Below are positions 16,248 through 24,445 of a DNA stretch of 64,000 nucleotides, piece after piece. The notes under the pieces were generated by a model. The model was not told where the DNA came from, ran no database searches, and was given only the letters and a program-made list of their open reading frames with translations. Source of the DNA: JBGAHD01 sp044226395 (GTDB lineage: Bacteria > Pseudomonadota > Gammaproteobacteria > Xanthomonadales > Ahniellaceae); contig JBGAHD010000002.1 of NCBI GenBank assembly GCA_044226395.1, positions 930,001 to 994,000 on the forward strand, read 5' to 3'. Every line of letters starts with the position of its first letter. The first letter of the stretch is position 1. The position numbers and the translations under genes were made by a program.

Positions 16248-17744
16248 ATGAACACTCGATATGCGCTGCGCGCGATCGCCATCGCACTGCTTGTAACAGG
16301 CGCCCGCGCCGAGGCTCAGTCGCTGACCACCATCCGCGCCGGCAATGCCGTCGCCGGTATCCCCGCGCCGGGCAACGATCTGGTGCGTCATTGGATCGTG
16401 TCGCCGGGTGTCACCTGCAATGACGGCACCACGCCCGCGGCCTATGTGCGACGCGCGACCAATGTCGCCAATCGCGATAACTGGATCATCTTCTTGCAAG
16501 GCGGCGGTTCCTGCGGCTCGGGCGAGGAATGTCTCGAGCGCTGGCAATCGTTCCAGAGCAACTACGGCATTCAGAAGATGAGCACTTCGATCCCCGCCGC
16601 GACCTGGAACGCCTGGCACCCGGCCATGGGCGCGCCCAATGGCTGGACCTTGCAGGGCGCCAACTACGCCGTGCCCAATGGCATCGTCGGCAGCGGCATC
16701 TTCAACGGCGCGGCCGGCAATCCCTTCAGTGCCTGGAACAAGGTGTTCTTGAACTACTGCAGTTCCGATTCGTGGATCGGCCAGCAACCGGGTTATGCGA
16801 CCACCGGCACCGACAACCTCGGCACGCCGCCGGTGCTTCCGGGCACGGTGTCGTCGTACACGATTCCCTTTCAAGGCGCGCTGATCTTCGATGCCTTGAT
16901 CAACGATCTGCGCGCGGGCGTGAACTACTGCAAGCCCGAGGGCGGCTGCGAAACCCTGCGCAGCCTCAATCAGGCCGGCACCGTCTTGCTGACCGGCTCC
17001 TCGGCCGGCGGCAATGGCGTCAAGCACAACCTCGATCGCTTCCGCGCGCAGCAAAATGCGATCAACGGAAACACCGAGGTGCGCGGGGTCATCGATGCGG
17101 TGGCCACGCCCGATCCGGGCCTGTATCCCTGGCCGGTGCCGCCGGCGACCTTCACCAGCGCGCAAGAACGCATCGAGCACGAATGGAACGACGTGTATCT
17201 GCCGATGTGGATGGCGCGCGTGGATGATTCCTGCCTCGCGCTCAACACCGGCGTGGTCGCTTCGCGCTGCGGCAACACCACGCATGTGCTGCGTCACCAC
17301 ATCACGACGCCGTTCTTCCAGCGCATGGACCTGCAGGACGAGAACACGCTCGACAACTATCGCGGCTTCTATCCACCGCCGTACGGGCCCACCATGGCGC
17401 CGCGTCGCCTCGCCATCGAAGTGGCCGATCAGCTGCGTCAGATCGGCGACTACGGCACCGAACTCGCGCCGCGCTATCCGGTGGAGCTTGCCACCATCGC
17501 CGCCGACCCAATGTGGATCTCGCCCGGCGTCTGGGGACCGCGCTGCACCGATCACGTGGGCCTCGACATCAACCGCGTGTTCTTCTCGCAAGAACTGCCC
17601 ACGCCCGCCGGCGCACTGGTGAACTTCGCCGACACCTTGTTCCAGTGGGTCACCACGCCGCCGCCGGGGCTGGGTGGTGGCACGGGGCCGGTGCTGATCG
17701 AGAACCTGGGCGTTGGCCCTGTCGGCTTCGCGCAGTGCAATTGA
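16248..17744 (+). CDS. secreted pectinacetylesterase/NOTUM-family hydrolase
   Basis: A 498-residue protein. ATG 16248 is preceded by AAAGGAG at 16234-16240. The signal peptide ends near ARAEAQ (about residue 25). The alpha/beta-hydrolase pattern of the PAE/NOTUM family is seen in order: NWIIFLQGGGSCGS (oxyanion region), NKVFLNYCSSDSWIG, and the nucleophile elbow LLTGSSAGGNGV with Ser252, plus Asp in VIDAVATPDPG. A candidate His is in the TDHVGLD segment near the C-terminus. Family members deacetylate pectin or remove acyl groups from proteins; the substrate here is unknown. It is the last gene of the run and is followed by a terminator. Confidence 0.8.
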   Translation: MNTRYALRAIAIALLVTGARAEAQSLTTIRAGNAVAGIPAPGNDLVRHWIVSPGVTCNDGTTPAAYVRRATNVANRDNWIIFLQGGGSCGSGEECLERWQSFQSNYGIQKMSTSIPAATWNAWHPAMGAPNGWTLQGANYAVPNGIVGSGIFNGAAGNPFSAWNKVFLNYCSSDSWIGQQPGYATTGTDNLGTPPVLPGTVSSYTIPFQGALIFDALINDLRAGVNYCKPEGGCETLRSLNQAGTVLLTGSSAGGNGVKHNLDRFRAQQNAINGNTEVRGVIDAVATPDPGLYPWPVPPATFTSAQERIEHEWNDVYLPMWMARVDDSCLALNTGVVASRCGNTTHVLRHHITTPFFQRMDLQDENTLDNYRGFYPPPYGPTMAPRRLAIEVADQLRQIGDYGTELAPRYPVELATIAADPMWISPGVWGPRCTDHVGLDINRVFFSQELPTPAGALVNFADTLFQWVTTPPPGLGGGTGPVLIENLGVGPVGFAQCN

Positions 17745-17788
17745 TTGGCTGATCAGGCGCGGGCCGAAGACCCCGCGATCTTGAATCC

Positions 17789-17824
17789 GCGGGCGCGCCA
17801 TCAACGGCGCGCCCGCGCGTTTTC
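17789..17824 (+). terminator. intrinsic terminator
   Basis: GCGGGCGCGCC at 17789-17799, loop ATCAAC, GGCGCGCCCGC at 17806-17816, then GCGTTTTC. An 11-bp perfect stem and short T tract close the secreted-hydrolase run; the convergent acetyltransferase gene ends at 17823. Confidence 0.8.
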
Positions 17825-18287
17825 AAAAGCCGACGAAGCTGCGTTCGAACATGTGGTAGTGCGCTTGGCTCATGCCGAGGCTGCGATAGGTCTGCTGCGC
17901 GCGCTCGTTTTCCCACTCGACGTACAGGCGCAGGCCAATCACGCCCGCCGTCTCGCGCGCGCGGCGCTCGATCTCGCGGTACATCGCGCGAAAGACACCG
18001 CCGCGTCGCGCCGATTCGATCACGTACACGCTCTGAATCCACCACCAGTCGCCGCAGCGCCAGTCGCTCCACTCGTAGGTGATCAGCAAGCCGCCGACCA
18101 CTTCACCGTCGCGTTCCGCCAGCCAATAGCCGCCACGGCGCGGATCGGCGAACACCGCCGCGACGCCGCGCGCGAGCGTGTCGGCATCGAGTTGCTTGCG
18201 CTCGGTCTCCCAGGCCATGGCCGCGTTGAAGCGCACCAGGGTGTCGTGATCGGCCAGCGTGGCCGGACGGATCTGGATCTCGCTCAT
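17823..18287 (-). CDS. GNAT family N-acetyltransferase
   Basis: A 154-residue protein starting at ATG 18287, preceded by GGGAG. It shows the GNAT order: IQIRPATLADHDTLV at the N-terminus, LAERDGEVVGGLLITYEW in the middle, IQSVYVIESARRGGVFRAMY (motif A, acetyl-CoA pyrophosphate loop, here with RRGGV in place of the usual RxxGxG/A) and LRLYVEWENERAQQTYRSLG near the C-terminus. The start overlaps the ntrC stop as ATGA, so it is probably translated from the ntrBC transcript. The substrate is unknown. Confidence 0.85.
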   Translation of the reverse strand: MSEIQIRPATLADHDTLVRFNAAMAWETERKQLDADTLARGVAAVFADPRRGGYWLAERDGEVVGGLLITYEWSDWRCGDWWWIQSVYVIESARRGGVFRAMYREIERRARETAGVIGLRLYVEWENERAQQTYRSLGMSQAHYHMFERSFVGF

Positions 18288-19696
18288 GGCGTCTCCCGGG
18301 TCGTGGTGGCGCGACGACGCCGGCGCGTGGCGCCGAGCTTGCGCGTGATGGTGTTGCGGCCGAGCCCCAAGCGTTCGGCCGCTTGTTGACGATGACCGCC
18401 GGTGATTTCCAACGCGGCATCGAGCAAGGTGCGCTCGAAGCGCTGCTTGGCCTCGGCGTAGATCGCCTCGTGACCGCGCGCGAGTTCGTTCTGCGTCCAC
18501 GCGCGCAGACCGTGCGTCCAATCGCCCTGCGCGGCGCGCGGCGCATCGCCCGCGGGTAAGCGCAGTTCGCTCGAGGCGATTTCGCGACCCGGCGCCATCA
18601 CCGCAAGGCGCCGGCATAGGTTCTCGAGTTGACGGACATTGCCCGGCCAGTCGAAATGGCTCATCAATTCCAGCGCGCGCGTCGAGAAGCGCTTGGCCTC
18701 GATGCCGAGCTCGCGCGCCGCGCGCGCGAGAAAGCGCGAAGCCAGGGCCGCGATGTCCTCGCGCCGCTCGCGCAAGGGCGGCAAATGAATGCGCACCACG
18801 TCGAGGCGATGCAGCAGATCGGCGCGAAACGACCCGTCGGCGACCTTGCGTTCGAGATCCTGATGCGTGGCCGCGATCACGCGCGCGTCGGCGCGGATCA
18901 GCTCGCGGCCGCCGACGCGATAAAACTCGCCCTCGGCCAGCACGCGCAGCAAGCGCGTTTGCAGGTTCAGCGGCATGTCGCCGATTTCATCGAGGAAAAG
19001 CGTGCCGCCGCGCGCCTGTTCGAAGCGTCCGGCGTGTCGTCGTTGCGCGCCCGTGAACGCACCGGCCTCGTGGCCGAACAATTCCGATTCCAGCAACTCC
19101 GACGGAATGGCCGCGGTGTTGAGCGCGACGAAGGGCCCGGCCGCGCGCGGCGAATGGCGGTGCAGGGCGCGGGCGACCAGTTCCTTGCCCGTGCCCGTCT
19201 CGCCCGTGATCAGGACATTGAGCGGCGTCTGCGAAATGCGCCCGATCGCGCGAAAGACATCGCGCATCGCGGGCGCTTCGCCGATCAAATCGGTGTCCTC
19301 GTCGGCGCTCGGCGTGGGCACGGGCGCGGGCGCCGCGTCGCCTTGGAGCGCGCGTCGCGCCACCGCGACGGCGTGATCGAGATCGAAGGGCTTGGACAGA
19401 AACTCGAACGCGCCGCCGCGAAACGCGCCGACCGTGGACGCCACGTCGGTGTACGCGCTCATCACGATGACCGGCACTTCCGGCAAGCGACGATGCAGTT
19501 CCTCGAGAAACTTCAGCCCGTCGATCTCGGGCATGCGCACGTCGGTGAACACGACATCGGGCCGCGCGTGCGACAACACCGAAATCGCCGCGCGCGCATT
19601 GTCGAAATCACGCACCACGAAGGCAGCGTCGCGCAGCGCCTCGGCCAGCACGAACCGCACCGAACGATCGTCATCGATGACCCAGATCTCAGGCAT
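18284..19696 (-). CDS. glnG: nitrogen regulation response regulator NtrC
   Basis: A 470-residue sigma-54 activator with full domain order: receiver domain (1 to about 120) with phospho-acceptor Asp52 in VVFTDVRMPEIDG and Lys102 in LSKPFD; AAA+ domain (about 138-375) with Walker A GETGTGKE (165-172) and the sigma-54 contact loop GAFTGA (212-217); and a Fis-type helix-turn-helix at the C-terminus (GGHRQQAAERLGLGRNTI). Length and domain order match NtrC. The start overlaps the ntrB end by 8 bases. The likely target in this window is glnA, which has a sigma-54 promoter and an NtrC-type palindrome about 12 kb away. Confidence 0.9.
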   Translation of the reverse strand: MPEIWVIDDDRSVRFVLAEALRDAAFVVRDFDNARAAISVLSHARPDVVFTDVRMPEIDGLKFLEELHRRLPEVPVIVMSAYTDVASTVGAFRGGAFEFLSKPFDLDHAVAVARRALQGDAAPAPVPTPSADEDTDLIGEAPAMRDVFRAIGRISQTPLNVLITGETGTGKELVARALHRHSPRAAGPFVALNTAAIPSELLESELFGHEAGAFTGAQRRHAGRFEQARGGTLFLDEIGDMPLNLQTRLLRVLAEGEFYRVGGRELIRADARVIAATHQDLERKVADGSFRADLLHRLDVVRIHLPPLRERREDIAALASRFLARAARELGIEAKRFSTRALELMSHFDWPGNVRQLENLCRRLAVMAPGREIASSELRLPAGDAPRAAQGDWTHGLRAWTQNELARGHEAIYAEAKQRFERTLLDAALEITGGHRQQAAERLGLGRNTITRKLGATRRRRRATTTRETP

Positions 19697-20738
19697 CGGT
19701 TTCCTCCACCGGCAAGATCAATGTGAATACCGTGTGCCCCGGGCGCGAGCGATAGCTCAGCGAACCCCCGTGCTCGCGCGCGACCTGCTGCGCGAGCGTG
19801 AGTCCCAGGCCCGTGCCTTCGGCGCGGCCCGAGACCAGCGGCAAGAAGATGCGCGTGGCCAGTTCCTCGGGCACGCCGCGGCCGTTGTCGGCCACTTCGA
19901 TGCGCGCGGCGAGCTTCAACGCGCGCTCGCCAATCATCACGTGACTCTCCGCGCGCGTGCGCAGGCGAATCTCGGTCGAGCCGGCCTGCAGCGCATTGCG
20001 CACCAGATTCCACACGGCCTGCGCCAGGCTGTCGGCATCGCCGAGCACGGCTGGCAGACTCGGGTCGTAGTCGCGTTGAATCACCACCGACCAGCCGGCA
20101 TCGGCCTCGGCGAGCAAACGCACGCGTTCGAGCGCCTCGTGCACGTTCATCGGCACCAGCTCACGCGTGGGCTTGGGGTTGAGCAGACGTTCGACCAGGG
20201 CGCTCAGGCGATCGGCTTCGGCCGTGATCACTTCCAGATAGCGCAGTGCGTCGGCATCGTTGACGCGCCGCGCGAGCAATTGCGCCGCGCCGCGCAAGCC
20301 GGCCAGCGGATTCTTCACCTCGTGCGCCAGGCCCTTGAGCGCTTCGTGCAAGGCCGCGGGCACGGTCTCGGTCGGATCGCCGCCGGGAAACTCCTCCACC
20401 GGCTGACATTCGAGCAGCGCGCCGCCAAGGCCTTCGCCCTCGAGAATCGGCGTCACCGCGACATCGGCGAAACGCTCGTGATCGAGCCCCGGCGCCAAGC
20501 GCATTCGCCGCGCCCGCACCACCCGCGCATCGCGATGCGCGCGTTCCACCAAGGCCCGCAAGCGGCCTTCACCGGAATCCAGGACATCCAAGGACTGATC
20601 GAGAAACCGCCGGCCCGAAAACCCCACCCAACTCACGAACGCCGGGTTGAGCCAGCGCAACTTGCCTTCGGCATCCACGCGCACGAGGGGCGTGGCCAGC
20701 AAGTCCAGCACGCGTTCGGGGGAAGGGTCGAGGCTCAT
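19689..20738 (-). CDS. glnL: nitrogen regulation sensor histidine kinase NtrB
   Basis: A 349-residue soluble kinase with an N-terminal PAS domain (about 6-110, starting VLDLLATPLVRVDAEG), an H box with the phospho-acceptor His139 in LKGLAHEVKNPLAGLRGAA, an N box (LVRNALQAG), and G boxes (VADNGRGVPEEL, GTGLGLTLAQ). The lack of membrane spans and the short PAS fit NtrB, which phosphorylates NtrC under nitrogen limitation and is controlled by PII. It overlaps ntrC by 8 bases. No glnK/amtB is seen nearby. Confidence 0.9.
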   Translation of the reverse strand: MSLDPSPERVLDLLATPLVRVDAEGKLRWLNPAFVSWVGFSGRRFLDQSLDVLDSGEGRLRALVERAHRDARVVRARRMRLAPGLDHERFADVAVTPILEGEGLGGALLECQPVEEFPGGDPTETVPAALHEALKGLAHEVKNPLAGLRGAAQLLARRVNDADALRYLEVITAEADRLSALVERLLNPKPTRELVPMNVHEALERVRLLAEADAGWSVVIQRDYDPSLPAVLGDADSLAQAVWNLVRNALQAGSTEIRLRTRAESHVMIGERALKLAARIEVADNGRGVPEELATRIFLPLVSGRAEGTGLGLTLAQQVAREHGGSLSYRSRPGHTVFTLILPVEETDA

Positions 20739-20821
20739 TGCACCAGTTTAGTGCGATTCACCGAGTTGCAGGCAATGGCGTTGGCGTACCCGCCTCGGTC
20801 GCGCCCGGCACAACCACGATA

Positions 20822-20907
20822 GAAGCGTCCTAATGCTACATGTCGTCATCTAGAAAAAGCACTACAATGCCTCATTCACGTCAATCGAAGAAGCATCACA
20901 ACGCTTC
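20822..20907. promoter_or_regulatory. three operator-like sites at 34-bp period
   Basis: Three 18-bp sites of form (G/A)AAGC-N8-GC(T/C)(T/A)C occur at 20822-20839, 20856-20873 and 20890-20907, with starts exactly 34 bases apart. The third is a perfect inverted repeat, GAAGC-N8-GCTTC; the others are degenerate on the right arm. All share AA(T/C)GC near the right side. The spacing puts the sites on nearly the same helix face. They lie directly upstream of the HTH gene, so autoregulation by its product is likely. The ntrB start is 84 bases away on the other side. Confidence 0.5.
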
Positions 20908-20932
20908 ATTCTCCCTACTCTTAAGCGCTTGA

Positions 20933-21439
20933 ATGCGCGGCTCGCCCAACGCCATGACCCCCACGACCTCGCCACGACCCAACACTGATCGCGACCTCGC
21001 CCGTGCCCGCTTGGACGAGCGCCTGCGTCCGCTTCATCAAAACGCCGATCGCTGGACCGCGCCGCGCGGCGGTTGGCTGCGCGCGGTGCGTCGTGCCCTG
21101 GGCATGGGCATGGACGAGTTCGCCCGGCGACTGGGCATCACGCGCAGCTCGGCGACGCGACTCGAACGTTCGGAGCAACGCGGCGCCATTCAGCTCGAGA
21201 CCCTGCGCCGCGCCGCCGACGCGCTCGGCTGCGATCTGGCCTATGTGCTGATCCCGCGCGAACCCCTGCAACACACGGTCGACGCCGAACGACTGCGCGT
21301 CGCGCGCGCGCACCTGAGCCAAGTCCGCACGCACATGCTTCTGGAAGACCAGTACGTCGACGACGAACGCCTGAAAAAATGGCGCGAAGAACACGCACTT
21401 CATCACGTACGCGACAGCGAGCTGTGGAAGCAGCCGTGA
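20933..21439 (+). CDS. 'mobile mystery protein A' family HTH protein
   Basis: A 168-residue protein with the pattern of the family called mobile mystery protein A: DERLRPL, then PRGGWLRAVRRALGMGMDEF, an HTH (ARRLGITRSSATRLERSE), and RGAIQLETLRRAADALGCDL followed by AYVLIPREPL. The fold is an Xre/Cro-like helix-turn-helix. In many genomes this gene precedes a Fic-domain partner, as it does here. I infer an antitoxin/repressor role from this pairing. The start could be ATG 20933 or 20954; neither has a strong ribosome-binding site, and an AAGCGCTT palindrome lies just upstream (20922-20929). Confidence 0.75.
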   Translation: MRGSPNAMTPTTSPRPNTDRDLARARLDERLRPLHQNADRWTAPRGGWLRAVRRALGMGMDEFARRLGITRSSATRLERSEQRGAIQLETLRRAADALGCDLAYVLIPREPLQHTVDAERLRVARAHLSQVRTHMLLEDQYVDDERLKKWREEHALHHVRDSELWKQP

Positions 21440-21568
21440 TCGAGGTCAGCCAGCACACGCGAATCGGCGCGCCGACGCGTGACCGCGCGCGCCGCGGGAA
21501 GCGGCCTTCGGCATCACCGGGCACGTCCATTGCCAACGCACATCGCGCGTGTTCGGAGAGCCATCACG

Positions 21569-22162
21569 GTGCGACCGGGTGCAACGGAACTGACCCATCC
21601 GCAAGACGACGGACAAACCCCGCTCGATCCGGATGAAGCCTTGGGCCTCATCCCCGACTGGGTGATGACGCGCGCCGATCTCAACCTCGCCGAAGAACGC
21701 AACATCACCCAAGGCCTGCGCTGGGTGAGACGCACGCGCCAACCCGTGCTGACCCCTGAATTCCTGCGCGAACTGCATCGACGCTTGTTCGCGCGCGTCT
21801 GGCGCTGGGCCGGCCGCTATCGCGACAGCGAACGCAACATCGGCGTGGCGCCGCACCACATCGCCACGGAACTGAAGAAACTCTTCGATGATGCCGAGGC
21901 GTGGCAGCGCTTCGACAGCTACACGATCGATGAGCGCGCCGCGCGGCTGCATCATCGCCTGACCGCGATTCATCCCTTTCCCAATGGCAATGGTCGCTGC
22001 GCGCGCATCTTCGCCGATCTCTATCTCGTACGAGAAGGCCGCGACGCGTTCAGCTGGGGCGCGTCCCTGCCCGAACTCTCGCGGCGCGCGACCTATCTGC
22101 GCGCAATTCGGCTAGCCGATACTCATGACTACGCGGCTCTGCTCGCCTTCGCGCGCGCTTGA
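21569..22162 (+). CDS. 'mobile mystery protein B' Fic-domain protein
   Basis: A 197-residue Fic/DOC protein with the complete active-site motif HPFPNGNGR (His135), expected to transfer AMP or another nucleotide group to a target. Length and the segments LIPDWVMTRADLNLAEE and RVWRWAGRYRDSERNIG match the family named mobile mystery protein B, the usual partner of protein A. GTG 21569 was chosen because GGAGAG lies at 21555-21560; about 130 bases separate it from the upstream HTH gene. An intact catalytic loop suggests an active enzyme held in check by its neighbour or by an autoinhibitory segment; the latter was not clearly seen. Confidence 0.8.
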   Translation: MRPGATELTHPQDDGQTPLDPDEALGLIPDWVMTRADLNLAEERNITQGLRWVRRTRQPVLTPEFLRELHRRLFARVWRWAGRYRDSERNIGVAPHHIATELKKLFDDAEAWQRFDSYTIDERAARLHHRLTAIHPFPNGNGRCARIFADLYLVREGRDAFSWGASLPELSRRATYLRAIRLADTHDYAALLAFARA

Positions 22163-22250
22163 ATCCGAGACATCACCGCGTTCGCGCCACGCCGCATCCA
22201 AACCGGCATCGACCCCGTAGTGGCGAAGAGCTTCGGGGAAGGGGAACACC

Positions 22251-22748
22251 ATGACGCCACTCGCGATCCACCCAACCGCCGCACCGGCGGATCATTTCGC
22301 GCTGACTAGCGTCTGGCACATCGACGCGCCGCGCTTGCGCGTGTGGCAAGCACTGCGCGAAGCAGAGCAATGGCCGCGATGGTGGCCCTATGTTTTGGGC
22401 GTGGACGAGCAAATCGTTGGCGATGCCCAGGGCGTTGGTGCGATCAATCGGTTTCTGTGGAAAGGCCGCGTGCCCTATCGCTTTCATCTGACGCTACGCG
22501 TGACGGAAGTGGTCGAAGCCCGCTTGCTGCGCGCGGTGGCCACCGGCGATCTGCACGGCGAAGGCTGTTGGACCCTCGACGACGACGGCGCCGGCACGCG
22601 CGCGACCTATGTCTGGCGCGTGCGCTTGGAACGCGCGTGGATGCGCCGTCTGGCCACGCTGCTGCGACCGCTGTTCACCTGGAATCACAATGCCGTGATG
22701 GCCGCGGGCGAGCGTGGTTTGCGCGCGTACTTGCGCGCGCACTCGTGA
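22251..22748 (+). CDS. SRPBCC (START/polyketide-cyclase-like) protein
   Basis: A 165-residue protein, ATG after a GGGGAAGGGG ribosome-binding region. The helix-grip fold pattern is visible: TSVWHIDAPRLRVWQALREA at the N-terminus, EQWPRWWPYVLGV, then alternating strands (YRFHLTLRVTEVVEARLL, GEGCWTLDDDGAGTRATYVW) and a long C-terminal helix (NHNAVMAAGERGLRAYLR). Such proteins bind hydrophobic ligands in a cavity. There is no signal peptide. The function is unknown beyond the fold. Confidence 0.7.
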   Translation: MTPLAIHPTAAPADHFALTSVWHIDAPRLRVWQALREAEQWPRWWPYVLGVDEQIVGDAQGVGAINRFLWKGRVPYRFHLTLRVTEVVEARLLRAVATGDLHGEGCWTLDDDGAGTRATYVWRVRLERAWMRRLATLLRPLFTWNHNAVMAAGERGLRAYLRAHS

Positions 22749-22858
22749 TCGCGCCCTAGCGCGCGAGCCAGGCCCGCCACCCGCTGGCGCGAACGCCCCT
22801 GGCGATTGCCAGCGCGCGTCGCGACAATCCGCGCTCACGTCCGAACGCGGGTGAGCCC

Positions 22859-23236
22859 ATGCCCAGCCCTCAAACCCTCGAAGCCTTCATCGCGCGCGTC
22901 GAGGCCAACCAACACGCCGAGGCCTGCGAAGCCTTCTACACCGATCAGTCCAGCATGCGCGAAAACCAGGCGCCGCCGCGCATCGGTCGCGATCAGCATG
23001 TCGCCGCGGAGCGCGCGGTGATGGCGCGCGCGCAGGCGGTCAGCTCCACCTGCGTGCGGCCTGTGCTAGTGCATGGCGACTTCGTGGTGATTCGCTGGAT
23101 CTTCCGCTTCACCTGGCGCGATGGCTCGATCACCGAGATGGAAGAACTCGCCTATCAGCGGTGGGAAGGCGAACGCATCGCCGAGGAGACGTTCTTCTAC
23201 GATCCCGCGCAGCGCGTGCCGAAAAAGCCCGTTTGA
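22859..23236 (+). CDS. SnoaL/NTF2-like protein
   Basis: A 125-residue protein with the cone-shaped NTF2-like pattern: an N-terminal helix pair (TLEAFIARVEANQHAEACEA FY), a loop with MRENQAPPRIG, a helix (VAAERAVMARA), then three long strands (VHGDFVVIRWIFRF, SITEMEELAYQRWEGERI, AEETFFYDP). Related proteins include ketosteroid-isomerase-like enzymes and ligand-binding proteins. No catalytic assignment is possible. It is preceded by a 110-base gap with no clear promoter. Confidence 0.7.
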   Translation: MPSPQTLEAFIARVEANQHAEACEAFYTDQSSMRENQAPPRIGRDQHVAAERAVMARAQAVSSTCVRPVLVHGDFVVIRWIFRFTWRDGSITEMEELAYQRWEGERIAEETFFYDPAQRVPKKPV

Positions 23237-23300
23237 TTCAGCGCGTGGCCGGTTGGCGCGGCGCATGCTCGCCTTCAGCGGCGAAAAAGCGGGGGATTCG

Positions 23301-23855
23301 ATGCGCGGTGGTCTGATCCTGGCGACAGTGTTCTCGATGGCGCCGATGATGGCCGCCCACGCGGCCGAACCCGCGCTCGATGCCTTGTCACCGCGCGTCT
23401 CCAACGATTGCGAGCTGCGCACGACATCAACCGATCCGGCCGAAACCTGCTGGACGCTCGTGTGCGCTTCGAAGCCACCCGAGTCCCTGGGCTGCGGCAT
23501 CACCGCGATGAGTCAAGTCGCTGAGTTCGCCGTGTCGCCCGACGCGCGTTGGCTCGCGGTCGTCTCGGTGGGGGAGGGCCATCCGTGGCTTGAGGTCGTG
23601 CCGCTCAAGCCACTGCTTCGCCAGCATCGCTATCGCGCGCGCGTCGACATCAATCCCTATCCCGGCACGGTGCAATTGGTCGGTTGGCGCGATGGTGAGT
23701 TGGAGATCGACAGCGACATGCCGATCGATCGCGCCAGCGCGCCGCAAGATGCGATCGTGATGCCCGGCGACATGCGGCGCTTTCGCGTCGATCCTCAGTT
23801 AGGGCTCGTGACCGCGATCCGCGCGCAAGCCCCTTGCGAGACCGCGAAGCACTAG
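23301..23855 (+). CDS. hypothetical exported protein, 184 aa
   Basis: ATG 23301 follows GGGGGA. Residues 1 to about 25 form a signal peptide (MRGGLILATVFSMAPMMAAHAAEP). The mature part has six cysteines (NDCEL, AETCWTLVC, LGCG, APCE) and a beta-rich stretch resembling one blade of a propeller (VAEFAVSPDARWLAVVSVGE, GTVQLVGWRDGELEI). The family was not recognised. Its end overlaps the convergent membrane-protein gene by 4 bases. Confidence 0.6.
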   Translation: MRGGLILATVFSMAPMMAAHAAEPALDALSPRVSNDCELRTTSTDPAETCWTLVCASKPPESLGCGITAMSQVAEFAVSPDARWLAVVSVGEGHPWLEVVPLKPLLRQHRYRARVDINPYPGTVQLVGWRDGELEIDSDMPIDRASAPQDAIVMPGDMRRFRVDPQLGLVTAIRAQAPCETAKH

Positions 23856-24268
23856 GTCCGCGCCGCGGGCGCGCGCCACGCCAACGCCATTAAGGGCGCG
23901 ACCAGCACAAACTGCGCGACCGTGAACGCCGACTCGATCAGCAGATAGTCGCGCAATGAAGTCATGGGATGCTTGGCGCCCACCGCGAGCGTGGTGAATG
24001 ACCACGACAGCAAGGCGAACGTCACGCCCGCGCGCAGCGCGCTGCGCGCCCAAGCGTCGCGCGCGGTATCGAACGCGCGCGGATAGATCCACGCGAACAC
24101 CGCCGCCTGCACCAGCATCGAGCCCAGGCCCAAGGGAATGATCGGTTCGGCGCGATAGATGCCCAGCCGCTGATAGACCTCGTGAAAAGCCACCAAGTGC
24201 CAGACAAAGCCGAGGATGAACGTCGGCACCACATAGGCCGCGAAGGCCAGCATCGGTGACTTGCGCAT
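23852..24268 (-). CDS. small four-span membrane protein
   Basis: A 138-residue protein with about four hydrophobic helices: MLAFAAYVVPTFILGFVWHL, IIPLGLGSMLVQAAVFAWIY, ALRAGVTFALLSWSFTTLAV and LIESAFTVAQFVLVAPLMAL. ATG 24268 is preceded by GGGAGA. No family was assigned. It is divergent from the HxlR regulator across 177 bases that contain two perfect inverted repeats, so it is a candidate target of that regulator. Confidence 0.65.
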   Translation of the reverse strand: MRKSPMLAFAAYVVPTFILGFVWHLVAFHEVYQRLGIYRAEPIIPLGLGSMLVQAAVFAWIYPRAFDTARDAWARSALRAGVTFALLSWSFTTLAVGAKHPMTSLRDYLLIESAFTVAQFVLVAPLMALAWRAPAART

Positions 24269-24378
24269 GTGGCGATCTCCCTGGGACACGCCGCGGCGAG
24301 TCCGTTCTTCGCCGCGTGGGCGCGGCATCCGGTCGATGCAGGCGGTGCTCGCCTTCGAGCCGACCCTCTGGGTTTTCA

Positions 24379-24425
24379 CTTGCACAACGCAAGCATCCTA
24401 TGCGATGCCGCTTGCGTTCCGCAAG
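24379..24425. promoter_or_regulatory. paired CTTGC-N5-GCAAG operator
   Basis: Two perfect inverted repeats, CTTGC-N5-GCAAG, at 24379-24393 and 24411-24425, centres 32 bp apart (about three helical turns). They sit between the divergent membrane-protein and HxlR genes. Their spacers differ (ACAAC and GTTCC) while the arms are identical, as expected for a protein-binding site under selection. Confidence 0.65.
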
Positions 24426-24439
24426 TCACTCGCTAGGAT
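24412..24439 (+). promoter_or_regulatory. promoter of the HxlR gene
   Basis: TTGCGT at 24412-24417 and TAGGAT at 24434-24439, 16 bases apart. Transcription would start near the ATG at 24446, so the mRNA may be nearly leaderless. The -35 lies inside the second inverted repeat, which fits negative autoregulation. Confidence 0.45.
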
Positions 24440-24445
24440 CGCCGC

